A stretch of 64,000 nucleotides of DNA from the NCBI GenBank assembly GCA_002633005.1, contig NMRA01000008.1, positions 1,131,974 through 1,195,973 on the forward strand, in the 5' to 3' direction. Each line of letters begins with the position of its first letter. Positions within the stretch are counted from its first letter, which is position 1. Below, piece by piece: positions 37,501 through 49,500 of this stretch. The DNA comes from Phoronis australis. Taxonomy: Eukaryota > Phoronida > Phoronidae. Made by a program: the position numbers and the translations under genes. The notes under the pieces are model-generated. The model saw only the letters and a program-made list of their open reading frames with translations. It ran no database searches and had not been told where the DNA came from.

Positions 37501-40500
37501 GACTAGCCGAGACCAGTGTCAGCCACATGACGACCACGGCAACCACTGCAAATATTCAGTAAACAAGACTGTTTGACTTGTTGGACAGAATAATTTCAAT
37601 ATTCATACAATGGATTTGAAATGCAATGATGGTAGAAAAGTTAGGTGTCTGTTCAATTTTTCGTCTTCAATATTTTCATCTTTCACGTTGACATTTTGAA
37701 AATTTTATTGAAATTAAGTACTCAACATTTTCAAATTTATCATGTTAAAAGTCTTTGCCTACCATATTGTGGACAAGTAAAATTTAGCAAGTTTGTCAAA
37801 TTTCTGAACAAAAATAACGTTTGAGTCTCCTGCTAGTGCAGTTTTGTAGGCCATATTATTTGTAGCTACCGTAATAAACCTTTTTCACCAAATGCAGAAT
37901 TTTCAGCATATACATGAGGCCTTGAAAGTTCAACAACAGGATATTAACCAAAATTATAGATGAAGGTAATGTGCTGGCTTAAAATAAAACATATCGAAAG
38001 TTGCTTACTGCAAAATTAAGTGAGGAAACAGTAAAATGCTGGGCGTAACAATCATGAATTACTGATAGAGCAATCTTAGAGCATCTAACTTTGTAAGCAA
38101 GTATTAAATGAACAAAACACTGCACGTACCTCTCATCTTCATGTTGATAACCATTTCTATGATCAAGGTAATCTTCAAATCTTCCAAGGTTCAATTCGTT
38201 ATGAGAAATCATGATAGTTCGCGCCATTTTTATTCACTCGCAACAGAAATAGTGGGAAATCGGACCAACGCACACTGAGAGTGCCAGTCAGACTGAAATT
38301 CCCTCAGCTATTATGCAAGCACTCCCACTCACAAAGGTACACAATAGTCAGTGCTTATTTCATATTTTTAGCACTAATAATTTAATATTTCATCAAAAAC
38401 ATTACAGGACCATAGCTTAACTGTTAACGAGATAAAGAATGAGTTCTCATAACAAAATACAATAAAAGCAAAAATTAAAAAATGGTAGTTTAATCTGGAT
38501 TGAAAAGTATGTCTCATCATTTCTAAAATTAAGTTTCCCATATCAAGTAATATACATGAACATTTGGGGGGGCCTACACTGAACATGTATTTCCTGTAGG
38601 CGCGTTTTTCATTCATGAACTGCAACCCTTGGAATCCTTCAGATGACAGTGTTTCGAAGAAAAGCAAAATCCACTACATTACTAGTACTTTCATAGACAG
38701 CAGAGATTTTGGAGAAATTAAACCACAGCTTGGACAATAGGCACTACAAAGCAATTCTACACTATGGCATACAACTGATTGTTTACAACAGAGGCCACTA
38801 TTTACTCAGGATACAAAGAAGTTGACATAAATAGCTCCCATAACATTAACACAGTACTATGTGCATGTAATGACTGGGAGGTGAGTGAGGTTAGGACACA
38901 GGCAACACCTGAATGAGAACAAAGGAAGGAGTGTATAAACTGATTACAGTCTCAATAAACAAACACCTGAGGCATAGGTCCTGAAGCATGGGGATGAAAG
39001 TAATTCCCCAGCTTTGATTTCGGTAAAGTGCAAAGGCAAAGGGGTGACTTAATATAAATTTAAGTGATAAAGTTTATCTGAAACCTTTGGAATGGTTAAA
39101 GCTTCAGAAATCTTTTTAAATGCTTAAGAAATCTTTTTTGCAATGGTGTAAGTCACTGAAAGTTAATTTCTCAATGATAACTTTTAACTTTACCCATACT
39201 ATCAATGCCATTAATCGTAATTACGGTACATGTTCTTAACTTCATCTAAACATGTACAGAAATTTTTAAAATTTTAAAGTTTAGTCTTGTTATGTGCGAC
39301 TAAACGTCACCTTTCTTAAGTTAAACTCCTTGAATGTACAACTGAACAAACATGTTATTTGTGTTGTCACTAACTCAACGACAGTACTAATACAATCACT
39401 AGTTTGATAGTTCTCATAATTAGTATCGGTACTAATCTTAATATTGTTTACATTGACACACAGGTCTAATTTTAAGAGCTTCCCAATATTGAACTGTTAA
39501 AACAAAAATGCAAATCAAAAAACGATGGATTTGCGATAACAAATATTCAGACATGAATGTCAAGCAACTTAATTTGGATTATACCTGTTAACTCATATCC
39601 TCTAACTGTGCTGCATTAAAACTACACATAATATCTTTGGAAGAACAGCACAATTACTAATACATTAATCTTAACAACAAATTTACTGTGCATTCTGACT
39701 GCACCTTGCCTGACCATGCCAGCTTCTTTTTATTTCTGGATAACACGTTACCTTCAGAAGCTCAAAACAATTAAGTGATTTAACCAATTAACAGGCTTCG
39801 TTAAGATTTGCTAGACAAATTTCAGGGAATTTTTTGGCAAATCAGTTTTCATAAATTTTGGTTTAAAACATTCCAGCATGTTGGTAATTTAACAGGACTA
39901 ATGTGCTCAGTAAATTTATTTTTACACCAATTAGTTCATTATGAGAAGACTCAAATAAACCAACAAAAAATGGATATTAACTTTTGAAAATTGCTTTAAG
40001 TTTCACAGACTACCATCAGCTTTCCAAAAGTTTCCACAGGCGTCACACCCCTTCCTGCGAGTGACTTACCTGCACCTTCCCAGCATGTGACAAACGCTAC
40101 CTGCCCAGATTTTTCTAAGAAAAAAGCGACATGCAGCCACATGTAATATATTGGTGATGCACTGAATGTCGGTCACAGTATATTCATGTCACAGTATATT
40201 CATGCGTAAAACCTCATTCATACAATCTCCTTTGCAGGAAAATGGGGAATCCAAATATTGCTTTCAGCAAAGAAGACTTTTAGCAAAAGTGAATTGTTTC
40301 ACTTAAGCTAAGTCACAGCGATTCCTTAAGTTTCTGAAGCCATACGGTATGACAATTTACATTTCAAATGTAAATGTTAGTTATATCCATCAGTTGTTTG
40401 TGTCAGTGCTGAGATAAACATGGCAGGAATTAATTACAAAACTAACAAATTTCAGATAGCTAGCGAGGTATGAATTATAAGCAATGAGACCGGTAGAGGC

Positions 40501-43500
40501 ACAACAACATTGCGTAATGTCGCTTTCCAAACACCAACACTGCAACTCCTCTGTTTTGCAGAGTTTTAGTGAGTGGGAAAGCGACTCCAAGAATCAAACA
40601 GCCACAATATTAACTCCTTTCAAAATTAGTTGATTACTGAGAAGTTGCGCAACTCCTTAGAATGGGAAAGGTTGAATAAATTCACTTCCCATCAGACAAA
40701 TCGCTAGAGGCCGCCACATGCAACACACACACATTCAATCTTTCATGCAAATAAACTATGCCATCTGGTGGTCAATCTAAAAAAAACAAGTGGTAATTCT
40801 GATGTTGCTACCAGAGGGTAAATGGCAAGGAAAGTTACCCTGGAGTTTGAAGATGTCAAATTTTCAATAATGGGAAAGTAGCATAAACGAACATTTCAAA
40901 ATAACAAGAGCTGAACCAACAAATAACGTCCTGTACAAGAAGAACATTTTTAGTTGATTTGTAATATCAAAAAGATACAAAATTGTTCAGTTAAAAGCAC
41001 CTTGCTGCGAAAAATGGAATTTTACACCATAAAATTTCTCTTCAAATATGAATAATAAGAAAGTTTAACTATATTTTTGCCATGTATGAATTTTCCTGCA
41101 TAGCTGTCATCAAACAAGATATCAGATGGCAACTTTTGGGCAATAGCAGCAGCATACTATTAGTAGTATACAGAAAACAGAAAAACAGCAAGTTGAATTA
41201 TTGAGTTTATCCCAAATTGAAGAAATTTAACTGGATGATTTTAGAGCGCCTATTAAAGCAACATTTAACAGGCATGAACTAAATCTTTGTTACTGTAACC
41301 ATGGTAGCACATTGTAAAATGTTTTGCTGCCTAGCAATGCCAACTCTTGTTTATAGAACATGTTAGCCTCTTTCACACTTAAATGCAAATTGAAGTAGTC
41401 ACACAAATGGAAGTAATACTCTAAAGAGGCAATGTAATATTCACAATTCAGCTTTTGTTTTCTGTCAGTTTTTGCACCAATTGTTAGGGGCTCATAAAAC
41501 AACTCGAAAAGCAACGGGCAACGATTTGATTTTGACACTTTCCCGAACGAATATGTTGATCAAAATGATATTTCTAACACTGATAACAATATAGCAAAAA
41601 TACAGCAACAATGATAATAAATTAATGACATCATCAATAATAGTAATGGTAATAATAATAATGAGAATGATAATAGCAATAACAATAATGTCAGTTTTTA
41701 TGAAACTAAGTGATTGACAGTTTGTATTAAAAACTGTTGGCTTGCAAAAGCCAAAAATAGAAAACATGATAAACGGGAAAGGCGAAAGGAAAGTGGCCTA
41801 CACAATACAATACCCTCATTCAATACCTTTACTAACTGACATTCAACATTCTGTGTTTACTCACAGGCCACTGCACTGGACAATTCACTAACTCAGTATT
41901 GTCAGGAGAAACCTAACAGGTCATTGCACATTCATTAAAGGTATCAACAATAGGTAACATTAAAAGTAAGTTCATTTTCACAAGTGAGAGAAACTTGTTT
42001 AAAGGATTCCTGTGTATAGTATTAACTTGCTCTAGAACTTTTCAAAAATGCTAACCCAGGAATAATAACCATAATGGCCATTTTCACAAGAATATATTAA
42101 AGCCCTTTCCCAAACTGTTAATCACTCCAACTATCTAAGCTTCGATGCTAAGTGTGGTTAACCCTGAAGTTAAGTGTTAGTATTCCCATAAGCTCTGGAT
42201 TTAGTCAGAAAAGTAGCTCGGCGAAGTTATTGCGAGGTGACACTGATATAACCTTTTTTTTAAATGTTTAATTACGAAATCTTCAAAATACAATGAACAT
42301 ACATAACCCAGAAAGCGCCAAGAGGCATTAGATCTGGGTATAACCTTTGGTCGCATGCCTTGATGTTTTTCGTCCTTGTCATTAAAAATGGCAAGGACCT
42401 ATCCGTCTCCCCAAATGGAAACTAGAACATCAAATTCACATGGCAGCTCACAGTTGCCACGTGTGGATGATGACGATGCAGTAGATGACATACTAAAAAA
42501 ATAACTCTTGAGTAGGTGAACAGCAGATCTGAACAAGGACAGTATGACAGGAGCTTGTTTTCATACACCATATGTTCAGAGATTTTTTTTAATGTAAAGA
42601 ACCCAACAAATACATGGATAACTTGAAACAGAATGCTTCTACTGCCAAAATAAAACAAAATATTAACAAGTATTAACCAGTCACTGCCTACTGTTGGCAA
42701 ACGCAGGCAGTGACTCCTGTTGATAAATCCGATGGCATCGAAGTTAAGTGTTCCCATAGCACTGTTCCCTTCCGATTCCAGACTGACTAATCCCATAATT
42801 CAAACATGAGACTCCTTCCACATGGAATTTCTCATCAAGGTCAAATTCAAAGAGAAAGTATACAAATATGGCCCAATCCCGTGGGTTATATCAGGTCATA
42901 TGGACAGAGGAAGAGTAGCAATGTTCAAGGCCAAGGGGAGAGCAATATTGCTCTCCCGAGGTCCATATGACCTGATATGCCTGAGAAAATTCTCACTATA
43001 TATTTGTTTCATTACACGACCACTGATGCTTCTTTCCTTAGACTTTTGTCTTTTACCTTTTTCTTTTCTGCTTTGATATACTGACATCGTCTGCTTACTT
43101 TGTGGTCAGGGCTTATGATTTCTACAGCGTGTAATTGGTCAATGCACAAATAGCAACATCTGACCACTTAGCAGTATGAATGAAAAGTGATATTCGATGG
43201 ATACATTGGTCAATATTACGCAATACAGAATGCAATTGAGCCAATTAGAGAACAGAAGTACCAGTGGTTGGATAAGAAAAACAAAATGTCTTTCTTACCT
43301 GTTGATTGATAGGTTCAAAGCGGTCAGCCAGTAGTTCTGCACCGTTGTCATTGTACTGGAAGCAGTTTCTGTGCGGGACGCTCATGTGACGGCAACCCCA
43401 AATATTACCTTGTTGTTTTTGACGAGTTAAGTGCAATATTGCCTGCAAATACACAATGAAGAGTTATACCAGTGCACTCTGTCAAAGTTTTTAAGGTACC

Positions 43501-46500
43501 TTGACAATTTTGTTAGGAGACTGACTCCGTGACTTGCTCACAATTTACAGCATAGCACGTGGATTAGAATAGTTTTCCGTGATCAGGTGACACCAAAAGA
43601 GCCATATTCAGAGTACGCAAAATGCATATCTCATGAGATGTAAGCAAACCAACGCACACCCTGTGCACATGGTATGACTTTAGCCATGCCTGGCAGAAAC
43701 CATCAAACACTGTGGAAAGCGGTCACAGCAGGATTTCAATGGGTAGTGTGGCCAATGCATTATGAACTCAGGACGTGCACAAAATGGAACAACTGTTGAG
43801 AGCCAATTACATGTAGCCAATGCTGCATCGTTTGTGGACAACTTTAAGATACCATGACCCTGCAACACAGCTGAATTATACAGCTTCCTTAACATGAGAG
43901 CTTAAATAACTTGAAGAAAGAGAAAACAGTCACTGTGGCTGTTGATTTCAACATCTCCTTGTGATGAGTAAAATGAAATAGTGCATTTTATGAATATGTC
44001 AATCTCAATACGGCATGAAAATATGTTGCAAACATTTTAAGTCTGGTCAGCATGCCATCTCTTGGCCAACAGATGGCGTGCTGAACTTAAAATGCTTGCA
44101 ACAATATTGCATGCATGCAAATACAGAAGGTTGACTCACCACAAAGTTTTTCAGTAAAACACAGTAGTCGTAACTAATATGCTACCCACCGTCTGTGGAA
44201 CACAACTTGATTTACCTCACTTACCATATGACAATATAGATCTCAGCTGATAATTTCTGGGCTTAGGAATAAATGGAAGGTTTGCTGTTTTTATGTGCAA
44301 GCATCAACATGGCTGAAAACAAACTGGTTCCGTGACCGAATACTAGAAGAAGTAACCAGTCGGCACACAGGCACATCAGAAAGTGACTCTCTTCTATGCC
44401 ACGCTTTTGCGCACCAAGCAAAGGCAATACTGACTGAAAATACTAAATCTGAATACTGAGAGGTTACACTAAACTTACCTCCTCTCCCAGAAGCCTCAGT
44501 GCGTCTTCCTTCAACATGGCACAGATATCCATACACAACATGTTGTCGGCGTAGATACATAGCACCGAGTCCATAGTCTGCAGAAGGGGTAGAACGTTAA
44601 ATGAATTAAAAGCTTCAACCACATCACTCCTATAGCAGCACAATCTATACACCTCATATCAATCAGTTAGTGCACACCAGCTGATGTGTTGATATTCCCA
44701 ACTACACTTTGAGACAGCGCAATCAGGCAAACTGTAGAAACATTTGGTACAAGAAAGGAAGAATGATTTGACTTAATTTTATTTAGCACACAAAAGAGAA
44801 CAAACTAAAGCAGTTGACGCCTGTGGTAAACCTGGATACTAATTGTCTTTTCATACGTTTGTATGAGCAAGTGGACAGTACAACTTCAAAAGTTTAAAGA
44901 CCCTATGACAAAGCAAACTTCACTTTCTGTGTTCTCTATATCGCGAATTACAAAGAAAACTATATAAAGAGGACAGCAACTTGGATTCCACTTTTCTGAA
45001 ATTTTCTGATGTAGATAAACTTGTTTTTTAATCATTAATTTGTCGACGAAGCTTTCTGTTTTTGTTCAAGAAGCATTAACGTAAACTACTATGTAAACAG
45101 TGACTTGTAAATGAATGGTTTGTTTAAATTCAAGCACGTCACATTAATAAACAAAATTAATATACTGTTGCTACTACTTCCAGAGCTGCAAAATAACATT
45201 CATTCACGGGATGAAGCTACAAAGGAAACATCTGGCTATGCCTCAACACTGCATCGCTGAGCTTTGCTACCCTTACAATAACATTTTGAGGGCTACATCG
45301 ACAGGTCAAAAATACCGTAAGACAAGACTGAATTGGTTTCTTAAGTCGAAAATAACACTCATTAGTTAAATTACAACCGCAGCTTAACCACTGAAAACAA
45401 GAAGTGAAAACTTGGAAAATTAAATAGAAAACAATCCATACTCGTCAGTGCGCAAAGCGAGATGTCCCAAGGTAATAGTTATATTACCAAAACAGCATGC
45501 ACTAGTAATATACAAGGATGAGTTCCGCATGAGTTTCTTGCGAGTTTGGCAAGATCACATAAAACTTGACACACAAGTGATAAGTTAGTAGTGGTGAGTG
45601 AATGTGAACTAGCAAAATGGCCGCCAATAAACTGAATGGTTGGGAGACCGTAACGTTGAATTATGGGAGAAAAGTAACGATTTCCATCTCAAAACCCAAG
45701 ATTTTTCGCCACAAGTTTCTCATCAGTGCAACAATAAGTAGATATCAATAATACAATACCTGAATAACTTTAGAGTAAATGTCCCTTCTAGCCACAGCCA
45801 TATCATGAACGTCCCACTGCAGCAACACTGGTTGAGCAGCAGTACGAGTTGACCACTGACCACTTCTGTTCCCTGCGTGAGGGGAGGGGGTCTTAGGGGA
45901 CAACGTGCGACTCGACTGGGAACTTGGGCTTACAGATGCTTGTAACTGACCTTCAATACGGAGGTGATGAATACATTAAACATCAGTGACGGATTTAGGT
46001 GGGGGGGGGGGGCAAGGGGGCCATGGCACCCCTAAAATTCTCCCAGATACCATTTGGCAGTTCGGGGTGTGAATTGCTGAATAGCATATGTGCGTATCCA
46101 GGGGGGCTCGGGAGGCGAATGCACAATGCATAGGCCTTGAAACCTTGAACAAACCCCGCTTGGATTTTTTTTAGTAATAAGATCCGCAAACCCAAAAACT
46201 GGAGACCTCTGCATCCCTACATTTTAGGTTGGGTGTGCGCATGTGCCGAAATTCTAGTTATTCCTGTGCCATAGCCCACCTAACTCAAAATCCTGGATCC
46301 ATCCCTGAATATATCACACAAATTGGCTGTAGCTCCTTATTCCTAAACACTGTCACTATTTGGAATACAGTCCAGAGAAAGAACAATCAAGTCAAGGTCA
46401 AAGAAAGGTCAGATAAGTAAGTTTATATGACCGCACGCACTGTCATAAAACCTAACTTCCATAACACTTGATCCAACCCAATGCAGTTAATTTGTTACAA

Positions 46501-49500
46501 ATAAATAGAGAAGTTTAACGTGAAACAACGCATAACTACAAAATCAGAAAAAGGTTCAATAGCTCAGTCACTGCATGTTTCTCCCATTAGCATAGGAGGT
46601 AGGATTAAATCTTAATCACAAATAGACCTACACATGGTAAACACATTAATTTTTGATCTTGCAAAACACCAACAAGAGCCAGTAAACAGGTGGCGAGACT
46701 GTCTCATCCATGAGTCAGCTCACCTATGACTACTAAAACCGACAATGATTTTGTGAGTCCTTTCAAAAATAGTTTGGCAAATGTAAAAAATTTACGAGAA
46801 AGAGAAGCAGAAGTTATTATAAGCAGGAATGGTTGCTTGACATTGCTTTTGATGGCAGACATTACAAGATAATGACGTGCATTTTCATACAAAAATACTG
46901 CATCCGGATGCATCTGATCGGATCATTAAGTCAGATACTTTGCTAGTGTTGGCTTACCAAGTAAACGCATCAGGGACGCCTTCCACAGACACAAGATTCT
47001 CCCAAAAAGCGAGGCAACACAAAATCAGAGAGCGAGTAAAAGGCAAGTATTTTGTCAGTATGCTCAACAGCTTACAAGCGTATCCGAGCAATATGACAGC
47101 CACAAATTTGATTGGTCGGTGAGGTTGGAATGTTGAATTATGGGATAGAATTCATAGTGTACATTCCAGAAGCGATGATTTCTCAATGCAAGTGCTTCGC
47201 GAGAGTCTTAAATCAACAGGAAGCAGTCAATTCAAAAAGATGAACTAAGTACAACAGTAAGAAATTGCAATATTGCGTATGCATGTCAAATCCCGAAATT
47301 GGGTAATCAACAGATATATCTAGCTTAGATTCAGAGAAACAGTTTGAAATGTATTTACCAAGTTGTTTATCATTATCTTCCATCTTTGTTGGCTCAGGTA
47401 TAGCCTCAGGAGTAGGGCACAATGTTTTACACAAAGTCTCAGCGAACATAGTGAGCCTATGAATCAACACCAGCAGGTCAACAACGGAACTAGAGAATGA
47501 CGAGGACATCATCTCCGAGTCATTTCTTTGAGACGCGGGTGTCCACGATGACGACGAACGGATCGGAACTGGTGACGAATCGGATCGGACTGGGCTCCTG
47601 ACATTTTCAGAAGCCATGAGTTTACGTGCTGACGGTCTGGACGGTTGTACATACTGTGCCGCATGAGGTTCACCACCGTAGTTTCCTTTGCCAATGGTGG
47701 TTGTAAAGCCAACATGTGGTACGGCAGGAACATCTTGTATGAGAGGTGGACTATCCAGTACCTCTCTGCCATCTGAATCGGCACCACTAAGAAACGATCG
47801 ATGGTTCTGTGACGAGCAAGAGACTTGTCGTAACGGAGGGTAGCACCTCTTGTTGCCATCACGCTCATCACCAGATGGGTCAGACGGGTAATGTTCTGTG
47901 TCGCTAGAGTCGTCCTCACTCTCTAACACAGTCTCACCTTCACTCGCCATAACTGTCTCCTGTGGTGCTTCATTTTCCAGCATTTTTATTGACAATTCAG
48001 GATCTCTGACACATGAATCAACACTATTATTATGCAGCACCTTTTCAGATGTGTCCTCATTTCGATACGGTAGAGTTAGTCCATGGTCCAAATGCCTCAT
48101 GCAGGAGTCACTGACATCACCTTCACTGACGCTGTCAATCACATGCTTTGATGGGACAACTGATGTAGACACCTCTTGAACACCAGTTGTTACCTTTGCG
48201 CCAATACCCAGTGATGCTTGAGTTCCATTGCTCTGTGGAGTTTCGGAACCAAGTTGAGCGTCATCAGGCACCAACTGGTCCGGCACCATGTCACCACTGG
48301 TAACCAAGGACTCAGCATAGCTACTCTCAGTAACACAAACGCCTTCAGTAACACTTTTTTCCTGCACCAAAGTGATATCCAATTCTCCACTCTGGTCAAG
48401 ACAATCGGCTTCTACGTGTTTAGTACTCACATGTGAAGTCTTGCCTGCACCTGCACTTGCACCTACATCCTGCTGAGGGCCATCATGAACCAGCTGGTCA
48501 GGCGTCGAGTCACCAGGGGTAAACAAAGACTCGGAACAGCTAACCTCAGTGACACAACGGTCTTCTGTAATACTTTTTTCCTGAGACACACCAATATCCA
48601 ATTCTCTCTTCCGATCGTGACAATCGTCTTCTACAAGGCCAGCACCCTCAAGGGAGGTCTTGCCCGCACTAGCTCGTGTTGTTAGATACGGAACAATTTC
48701 CGTCCTAGCTTCATTGTAAATCAGCTGGTCATAACATTCTCTCGCATTCCTACCAGTTTGGTTCAGCTCATCGTAGGTTGTGAAAGAATTTCCGCCAAAG
48801 CTACGCAAGCGTCGATGTACAACTTGATGGCTGCGAGTGGCTTGCCTATTATCAAGCAATGGAGTCGACAGGCTGTGCACCATAGCACCTTTTCTGAAAA
48901 GCAGAACCTCTGCATTGCCAGGTGTTATTGGCCTAGGGATGAACTGCTTTAAAAACCCACCAACATCAATGCTACTAGTGGACATTTTAACAGAGGACAC
49001 GCTAAAGTTTGATACAGAGACATGCGACCTGTTTTTCTCACTGGCGCGCAAGTTACCTAGAAAACTCATAGATTTAGTAGAGTCAACGCGGTGCAGCGAT
49101 GCTTGGTGCTCTCTTATAGACGGAAGATGATTGCCTGAGCTACTTGGGGGACAGGATGAAACACGGCGGCGTAGAAACTCCACAGGGGTAATGTTCGTGT
49201 TAACTGCTCCGAATGCACTACTAGAGCCACTTGATAAATCATCGTCTACTAACCCTGCTTGGCTACTAGCCGATGACACTCTAGGGGATGGGACCGGGGT
49301 GAAGACCCCATCCTGTCCTGATGTCTGATTTCCGCTGGACTGCATTCCGCTATCGATAGGCTCAGGAAGAGCACAGGGGTTACTCCCACCATCGTAATGA
49401 ACTAGTGCTTCCACACGGATAACACAACCGTCCTCTGTTTCAGTAGATCCATAACTACGGACATCATCCTGTGTAGTACAAACATCATTACTGTCAACAG

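Larger units (their letters stand above)
26754..43298 (-). other. 16.5-kb UNC13-like intron that houses the nested cytokine-like gene
   Basis: The flanking exons both meet in phase 0 and join to give a Munc13-like sequence, so everything between is intron for that gene. Besides the nested gene (38142-30607) I see a tRNA-like element at 34.5 kb, a family B element and a hairpin at 42.9 kb. The parts 26754-29860 and 38300-42880 hold no other exon I can support. Open frames such as 28903-29211, 36607-36966 and 41290-41767 lack splice sites or a family match. Confidence 0.6.
43443..47358 (-). other. Introns between UNC13-like exons 43.4-47.4 kb
   Basis: Besides the exons, one foldback repeat and one family D element, nothing coding was seen. 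Confidence 0.4.

Noticed and set aside
37340-37545. The exons at 37.3, 34.1 and 31.3 kb as further UNC13-like exons
   Set aside because: The flanking UNC13-like exons join directly in phase 0 and the joined sequence fits Munc13. The exon at 37.3 kb needs an incoming phase of 1 and codes a signal peptide, which has no place inside a MUN domain.
37979-38227. Minus-strand open frame beginning MARTIM as the first exon of the nested gene
   Set aside because: Its frame leaves two bases at the donor and runs into a stop in exon 2. A shift of one base, starting at ATG 38142 before the same donor, gives a perfect signal peptide instead.
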